Shown piece by piece: positions 22,801 through 34,571 of a stretch of DNA of 64,000 bases. Origin of the DNA: Siphonodentalium dalli (Eukaryota; Mollusca; Scaphopoda; Gadilida; Siphonodentaliidae). The stretch spans positions 63,640,609 to 63,704,608 of the forward strand of contig CP136066.1 in assembly GCA_032622095.1 (NCBI GenBank). The letters run 5' to 3'. Below the pieces are notes generated by a model. It was not told the origin of the DNA, did not search any database, and saw nothing but the letters and a program-made list of their open reading frames with translations. Position numbers and translations under genes: made by a program. Position 1 is the first letter of the stretch. Every line of letters begins with the position of its first letter.

Positions 22801-23967
22801 GTGGTCGCTCAGTGGAGAATGGATTTCGAAATGCCACATCGCGATTACAATAATAAATATTGTAAAAATCGTGGGTTTTCATCCTTCCAGAAGGCGACGA
22901 CCTATGTTGGAACTAATATATTGCTTATGTTCCGTTTCGTCCAGTCCATAAATATTGATATTATGACAAAAAGTTGAAATTAGTATGTGACAATTTCGAA
23001 TTCTTTTCAATTTCTGGCAGCCAGTTTGGCAGCCATCTTGACTGTAAGAGTTGGCCAAACTCAAATGAATACTTCATATCAATGTTCCATATGATCATGT
23101 AATTGTGGGTAGAATTCGCGTAACAATAACGCCCATAGTAAGAAAGTAAAGGAATGTAAGCTTGTTTTCAAATTTCTGACGCCATTTCGGCCGCCATCTT
23201 CGATTTGGAAAACAATTTCCTTCATCAGATGTAAGGTAATTACTTCACCTCAGTATTTCCAACTCAACTGTCAGCATGTGTGGAGTTTTCTCGACAATAA
23301 TGCCAAATGATGTGAAAATGAGGGAATTTCGGTAATTTTTTAAAATTTGTTCGCCATTGTGGGCGCCATTTTAGATTTGGGGGACTTTATTTGGATGTGA
23401 TATAAGGACAATTCTTCGCCTCAGTGTTTCCAACTCACAATAGTAAGCAGGTGTGGAGTTGTGACAGTAACTCTCACTGATGTTAAAATAAGCGATTTTC
23501 GGCTATTTTTCAATTTCTGGTGGCCAATTTTGGCCGCCATCTTGGATTTGGGTGAATATTCCTCAACTCAGGCATGAGAGGAATCTTAGCTCGAGCATCT
23601 CCTGCACATATATACGCATGGGTTTTGTTATGATAACAATAACATTCATTGATTCGAAACAGACATTGCATTATTATCGTTGATTTCAATGATTTGGCTT
23701 TGACTGGATTATACCGGCATTTGGGAAAACGTGATATCGGACACAAATATCCAGCAAAGAATATACATTATGGTCCCCGTGTGTTCGCCAATGACTCTTC
23801 TAGACAATAAATGTTTAAAATCGCGTCAATGTGAAAAACATTTTCCCACAGAGACAAACGAAAGGTGGTGAAATGTCCGAAAAATAGCATATTTTCACAT
23901 TTCGGCAGCCATCTTGGCCGCCATATTGACATTTTATGTCGGATTTTTTGCCATCTTGTCTGGAGTC

Positions 23968-24485
23968 ATCTTCATATTCGGCGATGGTGGCATTTTGGGG
24001 GTTAATTGCCAGGCTTTCGTTGGCGATTCGCCCTTGTTGCTTCGTGAGTATAGTCGAGGGTAGTTCCGCAACATATGTGTGAGGAGTTATTAGCTGTACG
24101 AGGGCGATACGGGGGTCCGGGCTGTGAGTTTTTTTATTGGGGGCACACATTTGTGATTCTGGCTGAATCTGGCAAGTTTAGGGTTAATATCGGTACTTCT
24201 GTTTGGCCGTGACCACCCACAGTGTGTATGTGGGTTTCGACGACACCCACACACAGATATGGCCACTAAAATCACCCCTAGACGCAACACGGGCGGTCCG
24301 GGCTGTTAGCTTCATTCGCGGCGAACATATTCGCCGATGCCGGCATTTTGAGTGTTAATAGCGACACTTCTGTGTGATCGCGATCACCCTGTCCGTGCTT
24401 GAGTGGGTTTCCATGACACCCCTGCACTTATTTTGCCACTAAAATCACCCCTATACTCCACAGGGGCGGTCCGGGCTGGTCCGGG
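23968..24485. repeat. GC-rich ~215-bp tandem duplication
   Basis: Two full units and a partial one share 'ggcattttg.gggttaat' type starts, 'gtgggtttc.acgacaccc', 'gccactaaaatcacccct' and end in 'gcggtccgggctg'. GC content is well above the surroundings. It directly follows the truncated right arm of the fold-back element. Confidence 0.7.
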
Positions 24486-24689
24486 CGGTGTTTAGTCACA
24501 CCGTCATTTGGTCTTGCCCATATGTGTCCATTCTTGTGATAGCCGAATTTGATCGCTCGATGATCAAATAACCTGTTTACGAGGTCCATATTGTCCTTTG
24601 TAAGCTCGTCTCTGATTTAGACTGACGTTTTGTTGACAACTGACTTTCGTGCATCAAATACCTTATTCCTTTTTTCATTTCTGAGGAAT

Positions 24690-24884
24690 TTAATAATACA
24701 CGGTGGAGGCAAATCCTTCGATGCCACTCATTTTAGCCATAAGTTCTTGTAAACAACACGGTCTTTTCTTCTCTGGATTCCTAGAACGGTCACGGGATTG
24801 GTTTCTTGTCTTATCATTTGGAGCTACTATATCTTGTGAAATCCTTCGACCGCCTCGTCCTTTCTTATCATTTTTATCGGTCAT
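24690..24884 (-). CDS. Small hypothetical basic protein (64 codons)
   Basis: The ATG sits in 'ttaccatgaccg', a good Kozak-like context. The product starts MTDKNDKKGRGGRRISQDI and continues Lys/Arg-rich with a CC pair (KKRPCCLQELMAKM) before the stop. Codon use looks more protein-like than neighbouring frames, but no family is recognised and there is no second exon, polyadenylation signal or repeat copy to support it. It could be a 5' exon or a chance frame. Confidence 0.3.
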   Translation of the reverse strand: MTDKNDKKGRGGRRISQDIVAPNDKTRNQSRDRSRNPEKKRPCCLQELMAKMSGIEGFASTVYY

Positions 24885-24899
24885 GGTAACAAATAGTTA

Positions 24900-25261
24900 A
24901 TTTCTAGTGGCCTAATTGTGATTTTGAGCGCGAATCCGATACGCCTATATTGAAATCACAAATATCAATTCACAAGGAATTTATAAACATTGATAGTCAT
25001 ACCATAACATACTATGAATAACAGTTTATATCCAAGTCATTATCCAATATGAAAAGGTCCTTCCATTTATCCAAAAAGTTTCTTGAAATAAGAGCTTTGT
25101 TTACATTGTCATAACGTACAGATCACCAAACAATATATCGAGATCTTAGCACACATTAGCGACCGAGTGAACTACAAAATAACCTATGCAGGATATACTG
25201 CCTTTGTATTTACATCCATTTAGATATAACGTTGACAATCCACAATTTATGTATTCACTAG
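24900..25261. other. No feature seen
   Basis: AT-rich unique sequence without frames, arrays or inverted repeats that I can support. Confidence 0.4.
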
Positions 25262-26710
25262 AAGGTGACCCGACTTCGTCCGGGCTTTGACCTTGTATTG
25301 TCTATTTTGAAGGCCAAGGTCAAGTGGGGTCACGATTTGGCCCGTCCAAAACACTGCCCGAACAAAAGTACCCGTTTTTGACCTTGAATTGTCCATTTTG
25401 AAGGTCAAGGTCAAGTGGGGTCACGATTTGACCAGTCCAAAAACACTGCCCGGACAAAAGTACCCGACAAACGTGCCCGTCGAAATCCATCCGGTTTTAC
25501 CCGATTTGACCTTTAATTGATCATTTTGAAGGTCAAGGTCTGGTCGGGGTCATGATTGGACCCTTCCAAAACAATCAGTGGACAAAACTAACCCCACGTA
25601 ACAAATTTCGTCGAAATCTCATCAAAATTGGCGATTTGACCTTGAAGTTACCCGATTTCAAGGTCAATGTCACGTCGCACGGGCAAATGAATATGCTTAT
25701 GAGACTCGCCATAAGAAAGTACCCCCACATACCAAGTTTCATCGAAATCCCGTGATATTCGGGCGTTTGACCTTGAAATGACCCGATTTCAAGGTCAATG
25801 TCACGTCGCACGGACAAATTAATATGCCTATATTCGTCCCCGGCCGAAAATAGCCCCACATACCAAGTTTCATCGAAATCGGGTGGGCCGTTTTTGAGTT
25901 CATCGCGAACACACAGACAGACACACAGACAGACACACATACACACAGATCTTCCAAAATATATAATAGACAAGAAGGTGACCCGACTTCGTCCGGGCTT
26001 TGGCCTTGAATTGACCATTTTGAAGGTCAAGGTCAGGTGGGGTCAAACACCAAAACCCCAAAAATGGTGGAAATCGGCCCAGCGGATACCGGGAAATCGG
26101 CCCAGCGGATACCGAGATACACTATGCATCAAATTTCGTCCGTAAAAATCCGCCAATTTAACCCGATTTGATTTCCACTCAAGTATATAAACGCGCCTCA
26201 TATACACACGCTCATTAATTATCAAGTTTCAACGTAAAGATAAATTACCATCGGTGCCCGAGATATCGCCAAGACGTCTGAAACAGTCAAATGCATCGGC
26301 CGGTTAAGCGTTAACGTGATCTAACGTTATGACCTATAACGACGTCATAGAAGTTACGCATTGTTTTTATCCTGATGGAAGATAGTACCACTTCTTCTTG
26401 ATAATTGAGGCAGATAACTAAGACGGATACATACGCATTATATATCGCTGGAAAGAGGAAACACGAAAGATTCGCACAGTGTCATTATTATGACTGACAT
26501 TTTATTATTCGCGCTGTTTCGAATCGATTTGTAAGCACCGAACTCAAATGAAAGTCCCGTAACACAGCGTAAAAACAGATTTGACATCGGCACGTGAAAA
26601 GTTGACCTCGGATCTGAAAATCAATAGGCCCATGTTCGTTCCCGGGTGGAATTACGTGTCCGTACCAAGTTTGGTCGAAATCGGTCCAGCCGTGTTCGAG
26701 TCCATCGCGA

Positions 26711-26744
<34 letters not shown>

Positions 26745-27390
26745 AGATCTTGACCCGACTTCGTCCGGGCTATTCAAAAACCAAATTTCAAGTCGATTGC
26801 TCCACCCGTTTCCGAGATCTGGTCTGCGCATGCGCGAAGCTGGCGTCGCACGGGCTCGGCGACCCGATAAAATTCGTATCCGGGGCAAGATACATTCACA
26901 TACCAAATTTCAAGTCGATAGCTCCACCCGTTTTCGCGATATATAGCCCAATGTCATTTGCGGATACCTCGGCCGGTGATGAGTTAACGCGACATCGGCC
27001 GGTTAAGAGTTAACGCGATCACGTCACGATATGTTGATGACGTAATATATTAACGCAATGATTTTCGATGAGCGAAGCATGGTCCTGCGTTCTTCCCGAT
27101 AATTAAGGTAGAAACTTTAAACGTACACAGGCGTGTGATGCATCATTGGAAAGATGAAGCGCCACAGATTCTAACCGTGCAAATTATATGACTGGCAATG
27201 TATTATTCGCGCTATATCGAATCGATATCAAAATCTGAAAATCAATAGGCCTATGTTACTCCTGACCCGAAAATACCCCCACATACCAAGTTTCATCGAG
27301 ATCGGCTGGGCCATTTTCGAGTCCATCGATTACACACACACAGACAGATACACACACACACAGATCTTTCAAAATATATAATAGATATCC
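25262..27390 (+). repeat. Three tandem units ending in CA-rich microsatellites
   Basis: Units at about 25262-25973, 25974-26755 and 26756-27390. Each starts at or near 'gacccgacttcgtccgggct', contains 'accaagtttcatcgaaatcg' type phrases, and ends in CACA/CAGACAG tracts followed by 'agatctt' (units 1 and 3 then have 'aaaatatataatag'). Units 2 and 3 share a further ~220 bp ('atcggccggttaag'). Unit 1 is rich in 'tgaaggtcaaggtca'. The Cys/Val-rich peptides read on the minus strand come from the microsatellites. This is a repeat, not genes. Confidence 0.8.
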
Positions 27391-27790
27391 CATTTTTAAC
27401 AAGAAAATACTGATTATCTTTGACAAAAAATAATATATTAAAATAGACGTCGAATGGTTCATTATATAGTAATTGTTTCCATACTTGTATTCTAAACGGG
27501 GAATAATACGTTATTATTTAACTGCTCTTTTTTTTTAATTAAAGAAACTGTTAAATTGTCCTGCTGGCAGTGTTTATGCAGTGGTTGCAATCTATGAAAT
27601 GGTAACGATTGCAGGTGGTCTTGCGTTAGTGGAAATTCTTGTGTTATGACTTTAGTATTGGTTTGAACATATTTATTGCAACAAAAGTTAACAGGGATTG
27701 GGACACAAGTTATAACAACTTAATGCAGCCCCTTTCCCAACAATATTTAAACAACTGTTTACTTGAGTAAAGCCCATTAAATTGATAGCA
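27391..27790. other. No gene recognised
   Basis: AT-rich DNA; the segment 'gagtaaagcccatta' to 'gaccaccgtcagac' (27769-27800) recurs at 28337-28380. Confidence 0.4.
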
Positions 27791-27794
27791 GACC

Positions 27795-27922
27795 ACCGTC
27801 AGACAGTACCCTTACCACCTGCAGACAGTAGCCTTACCACCTGCAGACAGTATCATTACCACCTGCAGACAGTATCATTATCACCTGCAGACAGTACCCT
27901 TACCATCTGCAGACAGTAGCGT
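27795..27922. repeat. 24-bp tandem repeat with E-box core
   Basis: Five to six units of 'taccacctgcagacagta' plus 6 variable bases (CCCTTA, GCCTTA or TCATTA). Every unit contains CACCTG, an E-box. A single degraded unit lies at 28385-28405. Confidence 0.9.
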
Positions 27923-30804
27923 TGAAATTTTGGAAGCGCGGGATTTTGGTGGGAGTTGGTGTTATTAAGTTCTTATGGGTGACGTCTTAGAACTAGCGGT
28001 CGTTCCAAAGGCAGGTATACTTGAGATGCCGTATATCTATAATAAAAAAGACGATAAACATATCTACAACAGGTACTTTGACAAGAATGAGTTAGAAAAT
28101 GGGAAACAATCAATCGAAACTATACGATTATTTCCATGAGATATCAATAATACAGTAATATGATATTTTGCAATGCAAATACGTCTTTAATTTGTCTCAT
28201 GTTGTCACGATTTGTGTGTTTCATAATTTTTTTTAAATATCGTATCGTTCGTCTGTCGGTTGTCAATGCGAAAAATTGAATATGCTAAACAATAAACCTC
28301 ACGTGACATGTTCAGTAAAAGTTATCGCTATTAATCGAGTAAAGCCCATTACATTGATAGCAGACCACCGTCAGACCGTAAGTACCCTTACCACTACAGA
28401 CAGTATCATTGGGAAGCGCCGGTCATCTGCGAACGTTACCATTGCCAATGTTGTGATCCAGGCGGTCGTTGGCCATCAAAATATTAATAAATTCCAATCA
28501 GTATCTATTGAGGAGTACAATCAGACGATAATCGATGGACGATGAATGTGCAACATCCAAGTTGTTCGGTGTATTCGTCCGATAGTAGTAAAAATGGTGA
28601 TAAAAGTCTCATTTTATCAACCAATACGACTTATCTGTTTGTAAAAACTATAGTTGGTCATCTGTGGTAATTATATGAAATTCCCTATAGGAATAACTCA
28701 CCCATTATCACCCCCGTGTACGTGGTATCGCCAAAACCGAGGGTATCGCCAAAACCGAGAATATGGGAAAGTCATTTTCACGTATATGATATGGGGATAT
28801 GTTTGTTTCTCATCGTAATACAGACATCGAGCATAGTATGTGTATGTCCACACGAAGCAGGAGTATTTATCCACTAGTTGTCATTTAGTTTTCCCAGATC
28901 AGACCATTAATTTTTTTTTTGGCGATTTTTTTCAATGGTGTTTTTGCTTTTGCTCACTCCGGCAAATTTTCGAGAACATCCATTCACTAGTATAGTCCCT
29001 GGACTTCCACGCTTCCAAAACAAATGCCGGTATATAGTTGAATCTGTCAATGAAGTATAGGATTTGACAGAATTTAAAAAATCCGTGTCGTTCTCAATAT
29101 CCACGCGATATGAAGGGACCACTGTCGGTCCAGAAAGATGCGAACGGCACAGATGAAGATGCGACCAAACGCCGAGTTTCTGTGCAGTAAATATGCGTAT
29201 TACTTAAGGAGTTCTGATGAGTGTTTTTATGTGTATCTGAGACTGATCAATTGGACTGCGAATGTCATCTGAAATATGAATCCATAACATATTCGAAATA
29301 TTGTGTGCATATATATTATGAATGTGTTTCAATTGAAATTGATTGAACATCCATCTCAGCATTCAGATATGCGATCTCAAGAACGTGAATGAATGATAAC
29401 GCGATGCCTTGATCACACGCACGTGAATGCTGCCGTTCGCATGCATGCAGCTAATCGGATATTCGTTTAGTATTAACATGCTTGGAGTTTGTATATAGAC
29501 CACACATGCCGGACGACACGATACGGCGTATCAACGATTTGTTATAATCATGTTTATTTTACATTCTTTATGACTCGTTACGCGACAATGAAACCGAATC
29601 ATCTTATCGAATATACATATATCGTATTGCTCCAAATTATGCAATTCTGGCTTTTTAAGAGTCATCAGATAATATTGTAACGATTCTATGTTAACCTTAA
29701 AACTTCCGTACATATATCATCACAATGTGGATGTCGATGGGCCTCTGTATTGTGTCTATGTAGCAAATGTAGTCATCTTACCAACCTACAACACCATGTT
29801 TAAACAAAATCAAACCAGACCATGCGGTTTTGATAAATAACGTATCTTCCTCAGATGAAGCTATATATATCTCTGGGGAAGTGTTATGTTACACCAACAC
29901 ACCACTTCATATCCCAATAACCGAGTGGAAGAATTAGCCGACTAAAAGACAGAACATGCGATCTTCGGATGTAGCCTAGTGTGTTCGCGGATAGAGCACG
30001 TATACATATTTATCTTTTTTTCCTGTGATGTTTTGTATAAGAATTATCATTGGAAATTGCTCGCCTGACTGCCACCATGTGCCATGGTATACATTGTTCT
30101 CTGTTGAATGGTTTGACTGAGGTTAAGACCCCCCCCCCCCCAACAAAACAAATACTCTCCCTGAATACAAATAAATTTATGTTGCATGACACGTTACACT
30201 CATCATCGGGTCTCGCGAATGTTTACACGAGTGGAGCTATAATCACAACAATTATCTTTGTCTGTGAACAAAGCAAAAACAGCCAGTCCGCATAAAATCA
30301 CCGGGCGCGGAAGGCTTAATTAAATTATAATTAATCACTCAATCAGTCAATTCATCCGGTTCCTTATATGTTGCGCGGATATTTTGTGGCATCTCGAATT
30401 TAGTATTATGAAACACCATGTCTGAATCAGATGCGCCATTGGAAATTGTGCCCATATACGAAGCGTTAGGGAAAGTCAGATGCGACTTGACGCTGAACAT
30501 CCATAACAATTTTGGTTTAGAACCATAAACCAAACTCAGGACGGAGACCCTGATAAGATAAGATTCATTTCGGTAAAACATACATATCAGTTACAATATA
30601 TGCAACCTATACGATAACATAATGAAGTCTTGTGTAAATATTATGCCCACTAAATATGTGGTCCTAGGGATAAATTAGAAAAGTTATAAACTATAGTGCA
30701 ATTTACATGTGCACATAACAATCATGGCAGTATACACATGTTCCACAGTGAAGTGTTTATTTATAAATAGCAGTAACTTTGTTGTGTGTGTACATATATG
30801 TTCC
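27923..30804. other. 2.9-kb tract with no supported gene
   Basis: 28337-28415 partly repeats 27769-27945. A C-run lies at 30129-30140. Frames at 28276-28545 (+), 28907-29122 (-) and 30339-30581 (-) lack family motifs and are not called. No long inverted repeats noted. Confidence 0.45.
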
Positions 30805-31730
30805 GGTCCTACTAAAACCCGACCGCATCCGACCGCACCCGATTGCACCCGACCGGACCCGACCGCACCCCGACCGGACCGCCCCCAGGGGTCCGAGCGA
30901 CATGGGGTTTGCACTATCGTGTAGAATGGACCCGAATGTACCAAAGTTCAAATCCCCAAGTCGATAGCTCGAGCAGTTACGGCACTGTTAACCCCTGACT
31001 GGCGGCCATTTCCGCCAGGTACGGGAAATCCAAAAAGGCGCCGACCGCACCTCCCCTGACTGCCTGACGACGGAAATGGACATTATATCATGAAGTGAAT
31101 ACCCATATGCATCCATGGGCGATCGGACAAGTCGCTAGCTGCAGCGGAAGTGAATAAATTAACCAGTACGCTGCTGCCGAATTCGCTATAAATGTACGCA
31201 TAAACGCCGAAATTAACACCCGCCGACCGGACCGCCCCTAGGGGTCCGAACGAGATGGGGTTTGCACTATCGTGTAAAATGGAGCCGAATGTACCAAAGT
31301 TCCAATCCCCAAGTCGATAGCTCGAGCGGACACGGCACTGTTAACCCCTGATTGGCGGCCGTTTCCGCCAGGTACCGGAAATCCAAAAAGACGCCGACCG
31401 CACCTCCCCTGACTGCCTGACGACGGAAATGGACATTATATCATGAAGTGAATACCCATATGCATCCATGTGCGATCGGACAAGTCGCTAGCTGCAGTGG
31501 AAGTGAATAAATTAACCCATACGCTGCTGCCGAATTCGCTATAAATGTACGCAAAAACGCCGAAATTAATACCCGCCGACCGGACCGCCCCTAGGGGTCC
31601 GAGCGAGATTGGGTTTGCACTATCGTGTAGAATGGAGCCGAATGTACCAAAGTTCCAATCCCCAAGTCGATAGCTCGAGTGGTCACGGCACTGTTAACCC
31701 CTGACTGGCGGCCGTTTCCGTAAGATGGCT

Positions 31731-32453
31731 ACAGGGTAAAGAGGACGGAAATTTGAATATTGTTCTGTGTTTTCAAATAAATGTTGGGAAGTTAGTTAAG
31801 AGAGTGCAGGAATGAGAAAGATGGATATGTGATATAAGGGAGAAGATAATGAAATAGGTAGGAAAGATAATGAAGTAGGTAGGAAAGAAGTGTGATAAAT
31901 GGTGTGTACAATATTGCCTCAGTCATAATTTAAATTTTATATTATGGTTTTAAATCATGGTGTAATGTCCAATATGGAAACGGAATTAGAGGCCAAATAC
32001 GTCTCGGCACACAGGAGAGATGATACATGAAGTTAAGTATATATAAGGATCATTGTTATACTGGTAGTGTGTATCAATAATAATAAATACAGTTATTTAG
32101 TACAATCAGTATTAAGTCCATCAATATGCCAAGGTCAGCACGGTTGCTCAATGGGCAGACAGTCGGATATGCCCGAACACAAGGTGCAGTTGACAATTCT
32201 AATTTCGTGTGCTTCTGTCACTACAAATGACCGGTCCTACTAAAACCCGACCGCACCCGACCGTACCCGACCGCACCGTCCCGAGAGGTCCAATCGAGAT
32301 GGTTCGGGCAATATCGTGCAGGATAGACCTGTATGTATACCAAAGTCCCAATCCCAAAGTCGATATCTCAAGCGGAAACGGCATTGTTAACCCCTAACTT
32401 GCGGCGGATTCCGCATAGTTATTCGCTGCATGATATGATGTCTCTTTCCGTGG
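31731..32453 (+). repeat. 0.72-kb dispersed duplicate, copy 2
   Basis: Second copy of 22082-22800, here between forward and inverted module arrays. Differences include 'aataataataaatac' against 'aataatctaaatac' near 32075. The TATA-like 'agtatatataagga' is at about 32036-32049. Confidence 0.85.
32137..32213 (+). other. tRNA-like sequence (degenerate), copy 2
   Basis: Same as 22488-22564: A-box-like TTGCTCAATGG, weak B-box-like 'agttgacaattc', and outer segments that can form an imperfect acceptor-like stem. Confidence 0.4.
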
Positions 32454-33362
32454 TCAGGCAGGTAGGCGAGGTGCGGTCGGTGCCTTTTTTATTTTGCGTA
32501 CCAGGCGGAATCGGCCGCAAGTTAGGGGTTAACAGTGCGGTTTCCGCTTGAGATATCGACTTGGGAATTGTAACTTTGGTATACACAGGTCTGTTCTGCA
32601 CGATAGTACATGCCCAATCTCGCTCGATACCATGGTGGCGGTACGGTCGGCGGGTGCTATTTTATGTGTATTTGAGTACATGAATAGCGAATTCGACCGC
32701 AGCGTATGGGTTAATATATTCACTTCCGGTAAAGCTAGCAATTTGCCCGATTGGCCATGGATGAAGAGGGGTATTCGCTGCATGATATGGTGTCCCTTCC
32801 CGTGGTCAGACAGCTAGGCGAGGTGCGGTCGGTGTCTTTTTTATTTTGCGTACCTGGCGGAATCGGCCGCAAGTTAGGCGTTAACAGTGCCGTTTCCGCT
32901 TGAGATATCGACTTGGGGATTGGAACTTTGGTACATACAGGTCTGTTCTGCACGATAGTACATGACCAATCTCGCTCGGTCCCCTGGTGGCGGTAGGGTC
33001 GGCGGGTGTTATTTTCTGTGTTTTTGAGTTCATGAATAGCGAATTCGACCGCAGAGTATGGGTTAATATATTCACTTCCGATGAAGCTAGCAACGATCGG
33101 CCATGGATGCAGAGGGGTATTCACTGCATGATGTGATGTCCATTTCTATGATCAGACAGCTAGGCGAGGTGCGGTCGGTGCCTTTTTTATTTTGCGTACC
33201 AGGCGGAATCGGCCGCAAGTTAGGGGTTAACAGTGCCGTTTCCGCTTGAGATATCGACTTGGGGATTGGAACCTTGGTACATACAGTCTATTCTGCGCGA
33301 TATTGCCAAAACCATCTCGATCGGACCTCTCGGGACGGTGCGGTCGGGTTTTAGTAGGACCC

Positions 33363-34571
33363 CAAATGGCCTATGTGTCCAATGTGTTTGGAAGCAATTT
33401 TTAAATGGCGCGTCATTCAGTAGTATATAAGCAGGGTTCACACCATCACAGGCCAAATTGGCCCACAAAAAGTTCATTTGGCCAAAGTTTTTTTTACCCC
33501 AAAATCGGAAATCTAATTTAAAAACACAAATTGATTTGGTAACAGGAGCCACATGAGAATCAAATTTATAGTAGTGATCATCTGCTAATTTGTTAGGTCA
33601 CACAGCTTATATAGAGCCACATGCCGGTTTGCGCTCAAAAATACAATAACATTATCAGCTTTTGAATTTTTCCCGGTATCGAAATAGGTCGATAAATATC
33701 TTAACTACCTTTCTACGAGCATTCTGTAAGGGAACATCTCGATCTTCCGACGGTTATTGTTTCCGGGGGTACCTGCACGAGGTGGCAATAATCCCTTAGT
33801 TCAATCGTTTGCCGCTTATAGTCTATTCCTCTATGATACCTGCACGTACAGGTATGTACCAAGAAAATGCATGTGTCGTACCTGGTCGTTCTTTGTGTTG
33901 ACGCTCAAACCCTGTCGGCGATATTTTTGCAGGCCCATCGGCAAAGAATAAGCCACTCTTAATATACCCAACGAATGATGCTTCACATTTGCATTGAAGC
34001 TCGTTCGATGATTGAGAGTCATATGTCATCTGAAACTGCCCATGCGTATAAGCTATACCCATACTCAAGTATCAAATAACCATCCATACTTCATTTATGG
34101 AATGCTAATTCATAATGGTTGTGTGGAAACACATAGGTTTACTGAAGAGTGTATGCCAAATGTCATCAACATAAAGATTAATTTGCATCCATTGAAGTAC
34201 TTTCCAAGAGTATAGCCGAGTCTATGAAATGATTACACCCATTCCAGTTGCTGAAATATACGACACATTCGTGAATGCACAATTATACAACGACCAGCTG
34301 AAATAGGCTCCCTTCGGGAGCCTTTATTTAGAGTCGGTGGGGGCTATGGCCCCTTTAAGAGCTTCGCGCACAGTTGGACCTAAATGTCTGTGTTGCCAAC
34401 CGCGCTTCTATATATACGACGATACAACCGCGCATCTCCTAGTTTTATGTTACAATCTGTACTACGAAATCGACAGAATTTGAGTGTTTTAATTTATTTT
34501 TACAGAATGGAACGGTTGGTATAATAAATTATAGTAGCAGTTATATTCGCTCAATACCTCGACATTTGATA
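33363..34571. other. No supported gene
   Basis: Contains overlapping frames of 60-80 codons on both strands at 33757-34068 with no family signature, and a GC hairpin at 34305-34323 ('ggctcccttcgggagcc'). The hairpin neighbourhood (34300-34370) has a loosely similar partner at 55160-55235 ('cgggagcctttatt', then a gcccct block, then 'cttcg'). Confidence 0.4.

Larger units (their letters stand above)
20070..22940. other. Central region of the long fold-back element
   Basis: Holds three hairpin elements (20517-20691, 20749-21077, 21303-21412), a 0.72-kb segment duplicated at 31.7 kb, and otherwise unique DNA. The 73-codon frame at 21887-22108 has no recognisable features and overlaps the start of the duplicated segment. 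No gene is called. Confidence 0.5.
18555..23967. mobile_element. Long fold-back element with ~1-kb inverted arms
   Basis: 18555-18911 is a near-perfect palindrome centred at about 18730 that joins two element ends head to head (each with 'tccaggagatattgg' or its inverse). From there the left arm runs to about 20070 and is repeated in inverse order at about 22940-23967. The arms contain modules of 160-175 bp, each with a paired ATGGCGGC-type motif: left at 19118, 19490, 19665, 19838 and 20001; right at 23030, 23190, 23362, 23532 and 23917. The right arm lacks the terminal ~150 bp, so it is truncated. The 2.9-kb centre carries nested elements. No transposase frame is visible. Architecture recalls foldback (FB-like) elements; no relationship is claimed. 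Confidence 0.85.
30805..33362. mobile_element. Composite inverted element with ~350-bp internal modules
   Basis: The terminus GGTCCTACTAAAACCCGACC occurs forward at 30805 and 32233 and inverted ending at about 33362. Forward modules start near 30876, 31229 and 31582 (353-bp spacing, each with 'ggaccgcccctagggg', 'caatccccaagtcgatag' and 'actgttaacccct'). Inverted modules recur at about 32468, 32820 and 33166 ('gaggtgcggtcggtg'). The middle (31731-32453) is the second copy of the 0.72-kb duplicate. Short CCGACCGCACC words near 30820-30880 form a minisatellite-like end. No transposase is visible. Local GC is high compared with flanks. Confidence 0.8.

Noticed and set aside
25575-26030. 151-codon minus-strand frame
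   Set aside because: It lies wholly inside a tandem repeat unit, with Cys/Val stretches from CA repeats; sister units do not keep the frame.
26488-26946. Several 80-120-codon frames on both strands
   Set aside because: Read from the CA-ending repeat units; overlapping on both strands with no conserved motif.
28907-29200. Minus-strand frame open for about 95 codons
   Set aside because: No family motif recognised; the end is Lys/Asn-rich from AT-rich DNA. Kept out for lack of support.
29975-30005. A-box-like tagcctagtgtgttcgcgg as a possible tRNA or SINE head
   Set aside because: No B box at the expected distance and no acceptor-stem pairing.
30684-30967. Pro/Arg- or Gly/Arg-rich frames
   Set aside because: They translate the CCGACCGCACC minisatellite end of the composite element.
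34305-34323. GC hairpin ggctcccttcgggagcc followed by T-rich DNA
   Set aside because: It resembles a bacterial terminator or a histone 3' stem-loop, but the loop does not match the histone consensus, no histone frame is upstream, and the context is eukaryotic repeat DNA.
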